The notes beneath the pieces are model-generated. The model ran no database searches. It saw only the letters and a program-made list of their open reading frames with translations, and was not told the DNA's origin. DNA of 64,000 nt, from assembly GCF_009882935.1 (NCBI RefSeq), contig NZ_WTVA01000015.1, positions 248,001-312,000 on the forward strand. The letters run 5' to 3'. This DNA comes from Sneathiella chungangensis (lineage in GTDB: Bacteria > Pseudomonadota > Alphaproteobacteria > Sneathiellales > Sneathiellaceae). The position numbers and the translations under genes were made by a program. This document shows, one piece after another, positions 1 through 11,023 of this stretch; within the stretch, counting starts at the first letter, position 1; each line of letters starts with the position of its first letter.

Positions 1-537
1 CGGCCCGACCGTCATACCGAGATGATCCGCCATCGCGGCAAGTTCGCCATAAAGCCAGACGTTATCCTCAGCATTGCTCTCAGGCAGAAACGACCAGGAT
101 TTTCCCCAGGGTTTGCGGGCGATTCCGGTCACCGTGACTTGCCCCTCCACAAGACCTTCCGACCGCGTTTGCGGCTCCTTTTTCTCTTCCGGCACCCAGC
201 CCCGGTTGACGAGAACGACATCCCCCTCTTCGGCGCGCACGAAAGGAGTAATTATCTGAAATCCCGAACGGCCGCCTTCCGCATGGGCAAAGAGGTGTAT
301 TTCCTTTTCATGATCGAAAGTGCCCGTCAAGCTGACCCGCCGGTACTGCCATTCTTGCGGAACGATATCGGCATTCGGAAGATTGACCGGGGCCGCGGCA
401 AGCTGGCTGTTGATTTCGTCGATAAGATCAACCTTCCAGCTATAGCGGTTTACCTGCCAGACCGTCAGCGCGAGCAATATGAGGACGCAAGGCACCGTAA
501 TCAGCGTCGGCACTAGTCCGGGGGAAAAATTTTTCAT
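1..537 (-). CDS. surf1: SURF1 family cytochrome oxidase assembly protein (3' end beyond window)
   Basis: SURF1 is an inner-membrane assembly factor that helps insert heme a into subunit I of cytochrome c oxidase. The frame is open from the ATG at 537 to the window edge (179 codons), so the C-terminus is missing. It begins MKNFSPGLVPTLI, has a first membrane segment at about residues 8-26, a periplasmic part with the family signature NRGWVP, and a WLYGEL stretch near the visible end. The second C-terminal membrane helix expected for the family lies outside. It starts 2 nt after the DUF983 stop, as last visible gene of the cox operon. Identification rests on motif and operon position. Confidence 0.9.
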   Translation of the reverse strand, partial: MKNFSPGLVPTLITVPCVLILLALTVWQVNRYSWKVDLIDEINSQLAAAPVNLPNADIVPQEWQYRRVSLTGTFDHEKEIHLFAHAEGGRSGFQIITPFVRAEEGDVVLVNRGWVPEEKKEPQTRSEGLVEGQVTVTGIARKPWGKSWSFLPESNAEDNVWLYGELAAMADHLGMTVGP

Positions 538-539
538 AT

Positions 540-914
540 TTAATAACGCTCGATCTCGGAGCTGGCTTTATGTTTAAATTGAAGGGCGATCAGGTAGGCC
601 TTGAAGGGCCTGAGAAGTCCGATACTTAATATAAATATGGTCGGCAGCCAGATGGTCAACTGCAGCCAGTACGGCGGATGATAGGCGAGTTCCGTGGCAA
701 CAGCGAGACCGCCGACGATAAAGCCCACAATCAGGATAATGAAAACCGCCGGGCCGTCGCCGCTGTTGACCGCGCTAAAATCCTGGCCGCACGTATCACA
801 GGATTCCGCAACATCCAGGAAGCCCTTAAAAAGTTTCCCCTTTCCGCAGGCCGGGCATTTGCAGGTAAGCCCGGCGCGCAAAGGGGAAACTGGCATGCCA
901 TAAGAATAAGGCAT
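540..914 (-). CDS. DUF983 zinc-ribbon membrane protein
   Basis: This 124-residue protein has two Cys pairs near the N-terminus (CPACGKGKLF and CDTCG), the zinc-ribbon-like signature of DUF983, followed by two strongly hydrophobic segments (about residues 55-78 and 83-105). The family is commonly found between coxC and surf1 in alphaproteobacterial oxidase operons and is presumed to help oxidase assembly; its biochemical role is not established. The ATG at 914 lies 14 nt after the coxC stop; an internal ATG at 896 (MPVSPL) is a possible alternative, and neither has a strong Shine-Dalgarno sequence. Family assignment is firm, function inferred from context. Confidence 0.85.
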   Translation of the reverse strand: MPYSYGMPVSPLRAGLTCKCPACGKGKLFKGFLDVAESCDTCGQDFSAVNSGDGPAVFIILIVGFIVGGLAVATELAYHPPYWLQLTIWLPTIFILSIGLLRPFKAYLIALQFKHKASSEIERY

Positions 915-928
915 TCGCTACTACTGAA

Positions 929-1738
929 TCAGGTCCACTCCGGTCCTGCCCCCCACCAGTAAACGGCAAAGAACAGGAACAGCCAGACGACATCGACGAA
1001 ATGCCAGTACCAGGCCGCAGCTTCCAGACCAAAATGATGGGTCGGCGTGAAGTGGCCTTTTATAGCGCGCAGCAGGCACACAAGAAGGAAAACCGTTCCG
1101 ATAAAGACATGGGCCCCATGAAAGCCCGTCGCCATATAGAAGGTCGACGGATAAATACCGTCTGTGAAGCCGAATTGAGCATGGGAATATTCGTAAATCT
1201 GCACGGCGGTAAAGCAAGCGCCAAGAATAACCGTCAGCAACAACCCCTGCACCAGCCCCTTCCGGTCACCATGCTGAAGCGCATGATGAGCCCAGGTCAC
1301 TGTCGTTCCCGAGAGCAACAATATCACCGTGTTAAGAAGCGGAATGTGCCAAGGATTGAAGGTGAGAATACCTTCCGGTGGCCAGACGCCGCCGCCGACC
1401 TCAGTGGGAAACAACCCAGCATTAAAATAGGCCCAGAACCAGGCAACGAAGAACATCACCTCGGAGGCGATGAACATGATCATGCCGTAGCGCAGTCCCA
1501 GCTGTACGACCGGGGTATGGTGCCCTTCATGTTCGCCTTCCTTGACGACATCGCGCCACCAGGCGAAGGCGGTGTACAACAGAACGACAAAGCCGATCAC
1601 AAAAACGGCAAAGCCCTTGTCATGCATCCACATAACCGCACCGATGGCGGCGGCAAAAGCTGCGATCGACGCAAGCGCCGGCCAGGGGCTCGGATCCACC
1701 AGATGATAATCATGTTGTTTGGCGTGAGAATCTGCCAT
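929..1738 (-). CDS. coxC: Cytochrome c oxidase subunit III
   Basis: Subunit III of the aa3-type oxidase is a seven-helix inner-membrane protein that stabilises the catalytic core and its proton uptake path. The 269-residue product begins [20 protein letters not shown], typical for the family, and contains [14 protein letters not shown] with the conserved glutamate, [11 protein letters not shown], and a C-terminal [11 protein letters not shown] segment. The ATG at 1738 is chosen over an upstream in-frame start at 1780 because it has an AGGAG ribosome-binding site and matches the family N-terminus. It sits between ctaG (65 nt gap) and DUF983 in the cox operon. Confidence 0.97.
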   Translation of the reverse strand: MADSHAKQHDYHLVDPSPWPALASIAAFAAAIGAVMWMHDKGFAVFVIGFVVLLYTAFAWWRDVVKEGEHEGHHTPVVQLGLRYGMIMFIASEVMFFVAWFWAYFNAGLFPTEVGGGVWPPEGILTFNPWHIPLLNTVILLLSGTTVTWAHHALQHGDRKGLVQGLLLTVILGACFTAVQIYEYSHAQFGFTDGIYPSTFYMATGFHGAHVFIGTVFLLVCLLRAIKGHFTPTHHFGLEAAAWYWHFVDVVWLFLFFAVYWWGAGPEWT

Positions 1739-1803
1739 TCCTAAACTCCTGCAATTCAGCCGGATTAATTCCGGTCCCAATAACTACCCAATTCTCCCAA
1801 AGG

Positions 1804-2394
1804 TCAATTTACATCAACCGATTTTTTTTCAGCCTTCGCCGAAACATCCGTTGCCTTATCGTCTTCCGCGACGAAGAAGGTGTAGGAAAGCGTGATTACC
1901 TTGACTTCCTTCGCGTTCGGATCCTTGTCAATTTCCGGGTCTACAAAAAAAGTAACCGGCATCTGAACCCGTTCACCAGGCTGCAATACCTGCTCGGTAA
2001 AACAGAAACAATCGATCTTGGTAAAATACTGTCCGACTTTTTGCGGCGTCACATTGAAGGCCGCCGTCCCGGTAATGACGCGGTCCGTCGGATTGTACGC
2101 TTCATAGAAGGCAAGCCCGGTTTCGCCGACTTTCATTGTCATCTTGCGCTGCACCGGTTTGAAATCCCACGGCATCTCGATGCTGGTGTTGGCGTCGAAT
2201 TCAATAACCATTTCCCGATCCAGAATGACATCCGGCGCAATACTCGCCTGCTGCGTCGTCCCACCATATCCGGTCACCCGGCAGAACAGATCATAAAGCG
2301 GCACAGAGGCATAGGCCGCCCCGACCATGCCAGCGGCGACGGAGGCAAGGATCAACGCGAGCCGCTTCGACTTGGTTTTTGACGTCGCACTCAT
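1804..2394 (-). CDS. ctaG: Cytochrome c oxidase assembly protein CtaG/Cox11 (copper chaperone)
   Basis: Cox11/CtaG delivers copper to the CuB site of subunit I from the periplasmic side of the inner membrane. The 196-residue protein has a short basic N-terminus, one membrane helix (about residues 12-30), the VPLYDLFCRVTGYGG signature, and the copper-binding CFCF motif in KIDCFCFTEQ. It ends with a charged tail rich in Lys, Asp and Glu. The start overlaps the stop of the upstream 43-codon gene as ATGA, indicating translational coupling. Family and role are well supported. Confidence 0.96.
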   Translation of the reverse strand: MSATSKTKSKRLALILASVAAGMVGAAYASVPLYDLFCRVTGYGGTTQQASIAPDVILDREMVIEFDANTSIEMPWDFKPVQRKMTMKVGETGLAFYEAYNPTDRVITGTAAFNVTPQKVGQYFTKIDCFCFTEQVLQPGERVQMPVTFFVDPEIDKDPNAKEVKVITLSYTFFVAEDDKATDVSAKAEKKSVDVN

Positions 2395-2522
2395 GCGCCG
2401 GACCCTCCCGACATCTTGACGATGGTGATCAGGTAAAACAGCACCACCAGCGCAATCAGAATTCCCCCCACGGCGAGGTTGCGAACGCGTTGACGTTTGC
2501 GATATTCTTCATCACGCGCCAT
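2391..2522 (-). CDS. Small CoxF-like membrane protein of the oxidase operon
   Basis: A 43-residue reading frame fits exactly between ctaB and ctaG. It encodes MARDEEYRKRQRVRNLAVGG followed by one hydrophobic helix (about residues 17-35) and a short Gly/Ser-rich tail. Its TGA overlaps the ctaG ATG and its own ATG lies 1 nt after the ctaB stop, so the gene is locked into the operon. Small single-helix proteins with a charged cytoplasmic N-terminus occur at this position (sometimes called CoxF) in alphaproteobacterial cox operons and are thought to assist assembly. The gene is real on position and hydropathy; the role is inferred. Confidence 0.8.
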   Translation of the reverse strand: MARDEEYRKRQRVRNLAVGGILIALVVLFYLITIVKMSGGSGA

Positions 2523-2523
2523 T

Positions 2524-3444
2524 TCAAATCACTGTCCGAATGAGGCTCTCGCCAAGCAACATGGCGAAGAGCAGGAAGAGGTACAGAAGCGAGAAAGCAA
2601 AAAGCTGCTTCGCGCTTTTTTCATCCTTTGCAACCCAAACCTTAAACGAAAGGAGTAGGAAAAGACCGCTTAATACTGCCGCGCCGACACCGTACAGGAT
2701 TCCCGCATAGCCGAGGGAATACGGCATGACCGCAACCGGGAACAGCAGCGCGCTGTATAGGACAATCTGCCGCCGGGTCACGTCGCGACCGGCGACGACC
2801 GGCAACATCGGAACGCCTGCCTTGGCGTAATCTATATCGCGCCAGAGCGACAGCGCCCAAAAATGGGGAGGCGTCCACATGAAAATGATGGCGAAGAGAA
2901 CAAGCGATTCCGCGCTTACGTCTCCGGTGACCGCCGCCCAGCCGATCATGGGTGGAAATGCGCCCGCGGCGCCGCCGATCACGATGTTCTGCGGCGTCCT
3001 GCGCTTCAGCCACATGGTATAGACAAAGACATAAAATGCGATGGTGAGGGCGAGCAGCGCCGCCGCCACATAATTGACAGCAAGCCCCATCAGGACCACG
3101 GAAGCAACGGAAAGCACGGTTCCGAACGCGAGGGTTTCGTTAGCGCTGACGCGACCGGAGGGGATCGGCCTTTCTTTCGTCCGTTCCATTACCGCATCTA
3201 TATCGGCATCATACCACATGTTTATGGCACCTGATGCACCGGCACCAACCGCGATACAAAGCAGGGCCGTAAAGGCGAGGACCGGATGAATTGTTCCGGG
3301 GGCCACGGCAAGTCCTACGAGCCCTGTAAAGACGACAAGCGACATCACCCGCGGTTTCAGCAGGGCGAAATAATCGCCGACCCGCGTCAAATCCGTATTG
3401 GCGCGGGCCTCGATTGTTTCCTTTACGACGCTTGTGTCGGACAC
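2524..3444 (-). CDS. ctaB: Protoheme IX farnesyltransferase (heme O synthase)
   Basis: CtaB (CoxE/Cox10) is a polytopic UbiA-superfamily prenyltransferase that farnesylates protoheme to heme O, the precursor of heme A. The 306-residue protein shows the allylic-diphosphate-binding motif [19 protein letters not shown], the second conserved region [20 protein letters not shown], and about nine membrane segments. It begins [14 protein letters not shown] before the conserved YFALLKPRV. It lies 17 nt after coxA and 1 nt before the CoxF-like gene. Assignment is secure. Confidence 0.97.
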   Translation of the reverse strand: MSDTSVVKETIEARANTDLTRVGDYFALLKPRVMSLVVFTGLVGLAVAPGTIHPVLAFTALLCIAVGAGASGAINMWYDADIDAVMERTKERPIPSGRVSANETLAFGTVLSVASVVLMGLAVNYVAAALLALTIAFYVFVYTMWLKRRTPQNIVIGGAAGAFPPMIGWAAVTGDVSAESLVLFAIIFMWTPPHFWALSLWRDIDYAKAGVPMLPVVAGRDVTRRQIVLYSALLFPVAVMPYSLGYAGILYGVGAAVLSGLFLLLSFKVWVAKDEKSAKQLFAFSLLYLFLLFAMLLGESLIRTVI

Positions 3445-3461
3445 AAGTTGCTCCTTTGGTC

Positions 3462-5944
<2,483 letters not shown>

Positions 5945-6421
5945 CTTCAATTCCCGTCTTTGATAACGTGACTATTCATCCCAGTCCCTTGTGCTGGCCA
6001 GTATACTCCGGCACAGCCCGATTTTGGACAGTTTTTTGACTTATACTCGGCCCCTTGAGCCAAATCAAAAAGCTTTCAATCAGATTGCGCCGGAAACTAC
6101 ACCACCGCTATGCCTAATAACAAGCCTAAGACTGCACATAATCCGCTGTCAGACGCATTTTTTTTGAGCTCCGCCGCAACGCAATTTCTAAAATATCTTG
6201 ATAATTCAAATATTTATATAAACAAGCCGGCCGCAAACGGAAACACGGCTATCCAGTTCAATAGGCAACATATTGTGACATTTTGTCACACCGAATTGCG
6301 GCGAAACAATCCGGCCCGTTTAGAATCTTTCAAATCATTGCATGGCACGCCTCGACAATTCGGCGCGAAAGCCACATATTCAACATAATGATGACAGAAA
6401 TGACAGTGACCGGAGCTTTTT
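5945..6421. other. Divergent intergenic control region between coxB and tldD
   Basis: This 477-nt stretch between two diverging genes is AT-rich at about 6150-6230 and holds no convincing gene; an open frame at 6110-6388 (plus) has a composition unlike coding sequence and no homology that I recognise. It must carry promoters in both directions. A TATACT hexamer on the minus strand at 6000-6005 could be the -10 box of the cox operon, without a clear -35. The most distinctive element is the 17-bp palindrome at 6274-6290. Confidence 0.6.
6274..6290. promoter_or_regulatory. Perfect 17-bp palindrome, candidate operator of a CRP/FNR-type regulator
   Basis: TGTGACATTTTGTCACA is a perfect inverted repeat (7-bp arms TGTGACA/TGTCACA around TTT). 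Half-sites TGTGA and TCACA match the CRP-family consensus, with a spacing of seven rather than six. It lies 132 nt upstream of tldD and about 330 nt upstream of coxB, so either gene could be its target. The palindrome is seen directly; binding by a specific regulator is inference. Confidence 0.5.
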
Positions 6422-7852
6422 ATGACTGACGTATCCACCGCCAACGAACTCTTTTTTAATGCAACGGGAATGCACCGTGGAAGGGTCGAAACGCAGGTGT
6501 CCGAAGCCCTAAAAAATGCGGATGATGGGGAGCTGTTTCTGGAGTACCGCCAGTCAGAAGGATTTTCATTTGATGATGGCCGCCTTAAAAGCGCGAGTTT
6601 TGACACCACGCAGGGCTTCGGGCTCCGTGCCGTAATCGGGGAAGCGACAGGTTTTGCACATGCGTCAGAATTAAGCGAGCAGGCCATAAAAAATGCGTCA
6701 AAAACGGTGCAGGCCGTTCAAACGGGGAAAAGCGGCGTCATGTCGCTGCCATCGGCCGGCTCAAACCGCGCCCTTTATAGCGATGACAATCCGTTAAGTG
6801 AAATTCCCTTTGACGCAAAGGTGAAGGCGCTCGCGGACATAGACGCCTATGCGCGCGGAAAAGACAGCAAGGTTGTTCAGGTATCAGTCTCTCTTGCGGG
6901 GTCCTGGCAGGGCATCGAGATCATCCGCACCGGCGGCGAACGCGCGGGAGATATCCGCCCGCTTGTCCGGCTTAATGTCTCCGTCGTGGTCGAGAAGGAC
7001 GGACGGCGCGAATCCGGTTCCCACGGAATGGGTGGACGAACCGGGTACGGTTTTTACCTTGAGGAAGCGACATGGAAGGCCGCCGTCGACGAAGCCTACC
7101 GTCAGGCGATTGTCAATCTCGACAGCGTTGCCGCCCCGGCCGGTGAAATGGATGTCGTTGTCGGACCGGGATGGCCCGGCATCATCCTTCATGAGGCAGT
7201 CGGCCACGGCCTTGAAGGCGATTTCAATCGCAAGAAAACCTCCGTCTTCTCCAACCTGATGGGTGAACGGGTTGCCGCCCCGGGTGTCACTGTTGTCGAC
7301 GACGGCACAATTGCCGACCGCCGCGGCTCCCTCACCATTGATGACGAAGGCACCGCCACCAGTTCCACAACGCTGATTGAGGACGGTATTCTTGTCGGCT
7401 ATATGCAGGACCGACAGAATGCGCGCCTTATGGGCGTTGATCCGACGGGAAACGGGCGGCGAGAGAGTTATGCCCATCTTCCCATGCCGCGCATGACAAA
7501 CACCTACATGCTCGGCGGCGACAAGGACCCGGAGGAAATTGTCAAATCGGTGAAAAAGGGTCTATATACGGTCAATTTCGGCGGCGGGCAGGTCGACATC
7601 ACATCGGGTAAGTTTGTATTCTCCTGCACCGAAGCCTATCTCATCGAAGATGGAAAACTGACGGCACCCGTGAAGGGCGCAACCCTCATCGGCACCGGCA
7701 GCGAGGCCTTGAAGAAAGTAAAGGCGATTGGCAATGACATGGCGCTCGACAGCGGAATCGGCACCTGCGGCAAGGCCGGGCAAAGCGTGCCGGTCGGCGT
7801 CGGCCAACCGACCATGCTGATTGAGGGACTGACGGTTGGCGGGACGGCATAA
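6422..7852 (+). CDS. tldD: Metalloprotease TldD
   Basis: TldD is the zinc-containing catalytic half of the TldD/TldE protease, which degrades unfolded peptides and in some bacteria matures ribosomal peptides such as microcin B17. The 476-residue protein has the HEAVGHGLEGD motif (HExxxH, zinc ligands) in the middle and a late Cys in GTCGKAGQSVPVG that fits the third zinc ligand of E. coli TldD. The ATG at 6422 is preceded by GGAG. Its partner tldE lies about 7.4 kb downstream on the same strand rather than adjacent. The 3' end overlaps the following cytochrome gene by 17 nt. Confidence 0.96.
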   Translation: MTDVSTANELFFNATGMHRGRVETQVSEALKNADDGELFLEYRQSEGFSFDDGRLKSASFDTTQGFGLRAVIGEATGFAHASELSEQAIKNASKTVQAVQTGKSGVMSLPSAGSNRALYSDDNPLSEIPFDAKVKALADIDAYARGKDSKVVQVSVSLAGSWQGIEIIRTGGERAGDIRPLVRLNVSVVVEKDGRRESGSHGMGGRTGYGFYLEEATWKAAVDEAYRQAIVNLDSVAAPAGEMDVVVGPGWPGIILHEAVGHGLEGDFNRKKTSVFSNLMGERVAAPGVTVVDDGTIADRRGSLTIDDEGTATSSTTLIEDGILVGYMQDRQNARLMGVDPTGNGRRESYAHLPMPRMTNTYMLGGDKDPEEIVKSVKKGLYTVNFGGGQVDITSGKFVFSCTEAYLIEDGKLTAPVKGATLIGTGSEALKKVKAIGNDMALDSGIGTCGKAGQSVPVGVGQPTMLIEGLTVGGTA

Positions 7853-8678
7853 AGGGATTTTTCACGCGCGGACAGCGACCTGCACATTCGTCCTGTCCGC
7901 TTTTCTCACGCTGCAATTATCCGGATCCGCTTTAGCGGATGAGCAGAGTTGGCTTCCGCCGGGAAGCGCAACGGAAATGCGGCGCAACCCGCCGGCCGAA
8001 CTCATCAGATCCGGGACGGTTCAAGACGATAAATGGCAATTTGGCCGGCTGCTATTTCGCAGTCCTTCCATCCTTGGCGAAAAAGCTGTCCGCATTGGCC
8101 TTTCCTGCAATAGCTGCCATACAAACGGGCATGTGAATTCGGACTTTTTCATCAGCGGCCTGTCGGATCGGCCGGGGCGCGTCGATGTGACCCATCGCTT
8201 CTGGCAGGCCGGCTTCGACGACGGCGTCTCGAACCCGCTGGATATCCCGTCGTTGCGGGGATCGCGGGACAACGCCCCCTATGGCTCAGCGAAGATTTTT
8301 CCCAATCTCGCATCCTTCACCAATCATGTCATCGTAACTGAATTCGCGGGACCCAAACCAAGCAAGAGAATCCTGGAGGCGCTGATCGTTTATATGGAAT
8401 CTCTCGATTCCGGCGGTTCAGCGCAAGAGGTGAACGCGTCGGAGATTTCCTATCTCCCACTTCTGCTGTCCCCGCTGGAAACCAAGAATCTAGAGGAGCT
8501 GGACGAACTTTACGAACTGATCCGCAGCGACTATGGCCGCCGTGCCGCGAAAGAGGGTGGGTCAATCGAAAATTTCCGCCGCAATGTCGTGATGCTTGGT
8601 GAGATCAGGAAAAAAGCCGCCGCAGGTGATTTTGCGGCGGCGATTACAGGTTATCAGAACCTAGTTGAGGCTCAGTAA
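7836..8678 (+). CDS. Exported c-type cytochrome, MauG/cytochrome c peroxidase-like
   Basis: The 280-residue precursor has an N-terminal signal (TFVLSAFLTLQLSGSALADE, about residues 17-36) and one heme-attachment motif CNSCH at residues 91-95. The segment NPLDIPSLRGSRDNAPYG (about 133-150) resembles the conserved region of MauG and di-heme peroxidases, but the second heme motif those enzymes have is absent. It is therefore a mono-heme periplasmic protein of unknown partner. The start overlaps tldD by 17 nt, suggesting coupled translation, and the stop overlaps that of gshA on the other strand by 7 nt. Heme binding is well supported, the specific function is not. Confidence 0.75.
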   Translation: MAGRHKGIFHARTATCTFVLSAFLTLQLSGSALADEQSWLPPGSATEMRRNPPAELIRSGTVQDDKWQFGRLLFRSPSILGEKAVRIGLSCNSCHTNGHVNSDFFISGLSDRPGRVDVTHRFWQAGFDDGVSNPLDIPSLRGSRDNAPYGSAKIFPNLASFTNHVIVTEFAGPKPSKRILEALIVYMESLDSGGSAQEVNASEISYLPLLLSPLETKNLEELDELYELIRSDYGRRAAKEGGSIENFRRNVVMLGEIRKKAAAGDFAAAITGYQNLVEAQ

Positions 8679-10039
8679 GCGTATTCCGCAAAAACCGGAT
8701 CGATCTTTTGCTTCCAGGCGCCGTGGTACCGTTCGAGCATTTCTTCCGCTGGCGTCTTGCCTATCTTGACGATGGTTTTAAGGGCATTGAGGAAATGACT
8801 TTCGTCCTCGCCGAAACTGTCGAGCCGCTTTCGCGATTCCAGTCCGGCCGACGCGATTTCCAATATATCAACCGCCAGCGCCTGCATACTCCGGCCGTCC
8901 GGCATTTTGGTTTTCAGCGCGTGGGTAATAACGTCATTCCTGATTCGTTGACGGTCTTCCGCCGTCCAATTCTTCACCAACTCCCAGGCACTCTCCAGCG
9001 CCGCATCATCATAAAGAAGCCCGACCCATAGCGCTGGAAGCGCGCAAAGCCGACGCCAGGGTCCGCCGTCCGCTCCCCGCATTTCCAGGAAGCGTTTCAT
9101 GCGGACTTCGGGGAAAAGGGTGGTCAGGTGATTGTCCCAATCGGCGAGATTCGGCTTCTCTCCGGGCAATCCGGGCAGCTTGCCGGCCAGGAAATCCCGA
9201 AATGACTGGCCGGAAACGTCCAGATATATTCCGTCGCGATAAACGAAATACATGGGCACGTCGAGCGCATAGTCGACGTACCGCTCGAAGGAAAAGCCCT
9301 CCTCAAAAACGAAGGGTATCATGCCGGTGCGGTCCGGGTCGGTATCGGTCCAGATATAGCTGCGGTGACTGAGATGTCCGTTGGGACGGCCTTCGGTAAA
9401 GGGGGAATTTGCAAAAAGCGCCGTCGCAAGAGGTTGAAGCGCAAGGCTGGTGCGAAACTTTTTCACCATGTCCGCTTCGGAAGAATAGTCGAGGTTGACC
9501 TGCACAGTGCAGGAGCGGAACATCATGTCGAGACCATGCTGGCCACGCGTGGGCATGTATCTTTTCATGATCTGGTATCGGCCCTTGGGCATCATTGGGG
9601 TTTCGCCGAGAGTCCATTTCGGGCTGAATCCAAGACCCAGGAATCCGACCCCCATCTCATCGCCGACTTCGCGGACCTGGGCAAGATGGGTATGCACCTC
9701 GCTACAGGTTTCATGAAGGTTCTCGACCGCGGCACCGGAGAGCTCGAGCTGCCCGCCGGGCTCCAGACTGACGGAGCAACCCTCCTTCGACAGGGCAATA
9801 ACATTGTCGCCCTCGTAATCCGGCTGCCAGCCGAACCGCTGTAGTCCCTCCAGCATCGTTCGGATGCCCTTGGGTCCCTCGTAAGTCAGAGGTTCGTGAG
9901 TATCCAGCGTGAAGCCGAATTTTTCGTGTTCAGTGCCAATGCGCCATTTGTCGCGCGGTTTGCAACCGCTGCCGGCAAAGTCGACGAGCTGCGCTTTATC
10001 GGCGATTTCTACCGCTTCGCCTTTGGAAGGTCCGGACAT
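8672..10039 (-). CDS. gshA: Glutamate-cysteine ligase (plant/proteobacterial type)
   Basis: The enzyme makes gamma-glutamylcysteine, the first step of glutathione synthesis, in the cytoplasm. The 455-residue protein matches the class shared by alphaproteobacteria and plants: WRIGTEHEKFGF near the N-terminus, SLEPGGQLELSGA in the ATP/glutamate-binding region, and MFRSCTVQVNLDY. The C-terminal part includes RLCALPALWVGLLYD. It lies downstream of rsmE on the same strand (143 nt gap with nothing recognisable), an arrangement common in alphaproteobacteria. Its stop overlaps that of the convergent cytochrome gene. Confidence 0.95.
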   Translation of the reverse strand: MSGPSKGEAVEIADKAQLVDFAGSGCKPRDKWRIGTEHEKFGFTLDTHEPLTYEGPKGIRTMLEGLQRFGWQPDYEGDNVIALSKEGCSVSLEPGGQLELSGAAVENLHETCSEVHTHLAQVREVGDEMGVGFLGLGFSPKWTLGETPMMPKGRYQIMKRYMPTRGQHGLDMMFRSCTVQVNLDYSSEADMVKKFRTSLALQPLATALFANSPFTEGRPNGHLSHRSYIWTDTDPDRTGMIPFVFEEGFSFERYVDYALDVPMYFVYRDGIYLDVSGQSFRDFLAGKLPGLPGEKPNLADWDNHLTTLFPEVRMKRFLEMRGADGGPWRRLCALPALWVGLLYDDAALESAWELVKNWTAEDRQRIRNDVITHALKTKMPDGRSMQALAVDILEIASAGLESRKRLDSFGEDESHFLNALKTIVKIGKTPAEEMLERYHGAWKQKIDPVFAEYAY

Positions 10040-10182
10040 GTATTCCCCTTGTTTTTCTACTGGCCGGGCAAAGCGCCCCAGGTCCGGCCTTTGTCATCCG
10101 ACTTAAAGAATTGCAGGGCCTGCATCAAGCCCAAATTATTATTTTTGTCCAACGATCACAAATTGCAACTCTCTTGATATCT

Positions 10183-10923
10183 TTACGTCCAGTCTCCATG
10201 GAAGGCCTGGAGAAGTGACAGACTTGCAATAACGGCCGTTTCCGCTCGCAATATCCGGGGTCCCAACGAAATCGCGTAGGTATTGGGACGGGCGGAGATG
10301 AGCTCGATCTCCTCATCGGTAAACCCGCCTTCCGGCCCGGTAACCACCGCCCATTTTTCGGATGGCGCAAGGTTCGGCAAAACAGTTCCCGCGCTTTTTC
10401 CCGTCAGCCGCTCATTGCAGAATACGAGGGCTCGTTCAGGCTCCAGCGCCGCCAGCGCCTGTTCCAGCCTGACCAGGCCATGGACGACGGGCAGGTTCAA
10501 CCGCTCGCACTGTTCCGCCGCTTCCATCGCCTGCAACTCCATCTTGTCCTCTCGCACGCGTTCTGCATTGGTCCGTTGTGTCTGCACCGGCTGAAGGCTC
10601 GCGACGCCAAGCTCCGTCGCTTTCTGAACGATTAGCGCGGTTTGCACTTTCTTGACCGGCGCGAACAAAAGTTCGATGTCGGGTTCCGTCAGTTGCGGAC
10701 GAAGTTGTTCCGTGACATGAACAAGACAATGATTTTTGTGAACGTCCTGCAACTCGCCAAGCCACTCTCCATCTCGCCCGTTGAACAGCGCGATCCTGTC
10801 TCCTGCCGAACGCCGCATTACGGTGGCCACATAGTGGGACTGGGTTTTATCCAGCACCACGCCGAGATTCTTGCCAAGATCGCTTGGAACAAAAAGGCGA
10901 AGGGAATATGGTTTTGGTATCAT
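10183..10923 (-). CDS. rsmE: 16S rRNA (uracil-1498-N3)-methyltransferase
   Basis: RsmE methylates U1498 in the decoding region of 16S rRNA. The 246-residue protein has an N-terminal PUA-like RNA-binding part and a C-terminal SPOUT knot with the diagnostic AVVTGPEGGFTDEEIELI and SLGPRILRAETA motifs. The ATG at 10923 opens MIPKPYSLRLFVPSDLG. It diverges from ubiA across a 100-nt AT-rich intergenic stretch that must hold both promoters. Assignment is secure. Confidence 0.96.
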   Translation of the reverse strand: MIPKPYSLRLFVPSDLGKNLGVVLDKTQSHYVATVMRRSAGDRIALFNGRDGEWLGELQDVHKNHCLVHVTEQLRPQLTEPDIELLFAPVKKVQTALIVQKATELGVASLQPVQTQRTNAERVREDKMELQAMEAAEQCERLNLPVVHGLVRLEQALAALEPERALVFCNERLTGKSAGTVLPNLAPSEKWAVVTGPEGGFTDEEIELISARPNTYAISLGPRILRAETAVIASLSLLQAFHGDWT

Positions 10924-11023
10924 AAGATATTTGAACTCTTGTCACGCTCTTGGATAAATTATTGCGATAAATAGCAATTAATGTCATCTCCGTCACCTTT
11001 GGATAGATAAGAGAAGTACTGAA

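Noticed and set aside
6110-6388. A 92-codon plus-strand frame in the coxB-tldD intergenic region
   Set aside because: AT-rich, no ribosome-binding site, no family resemblance, and it runs through the palindrome and probable promoters.
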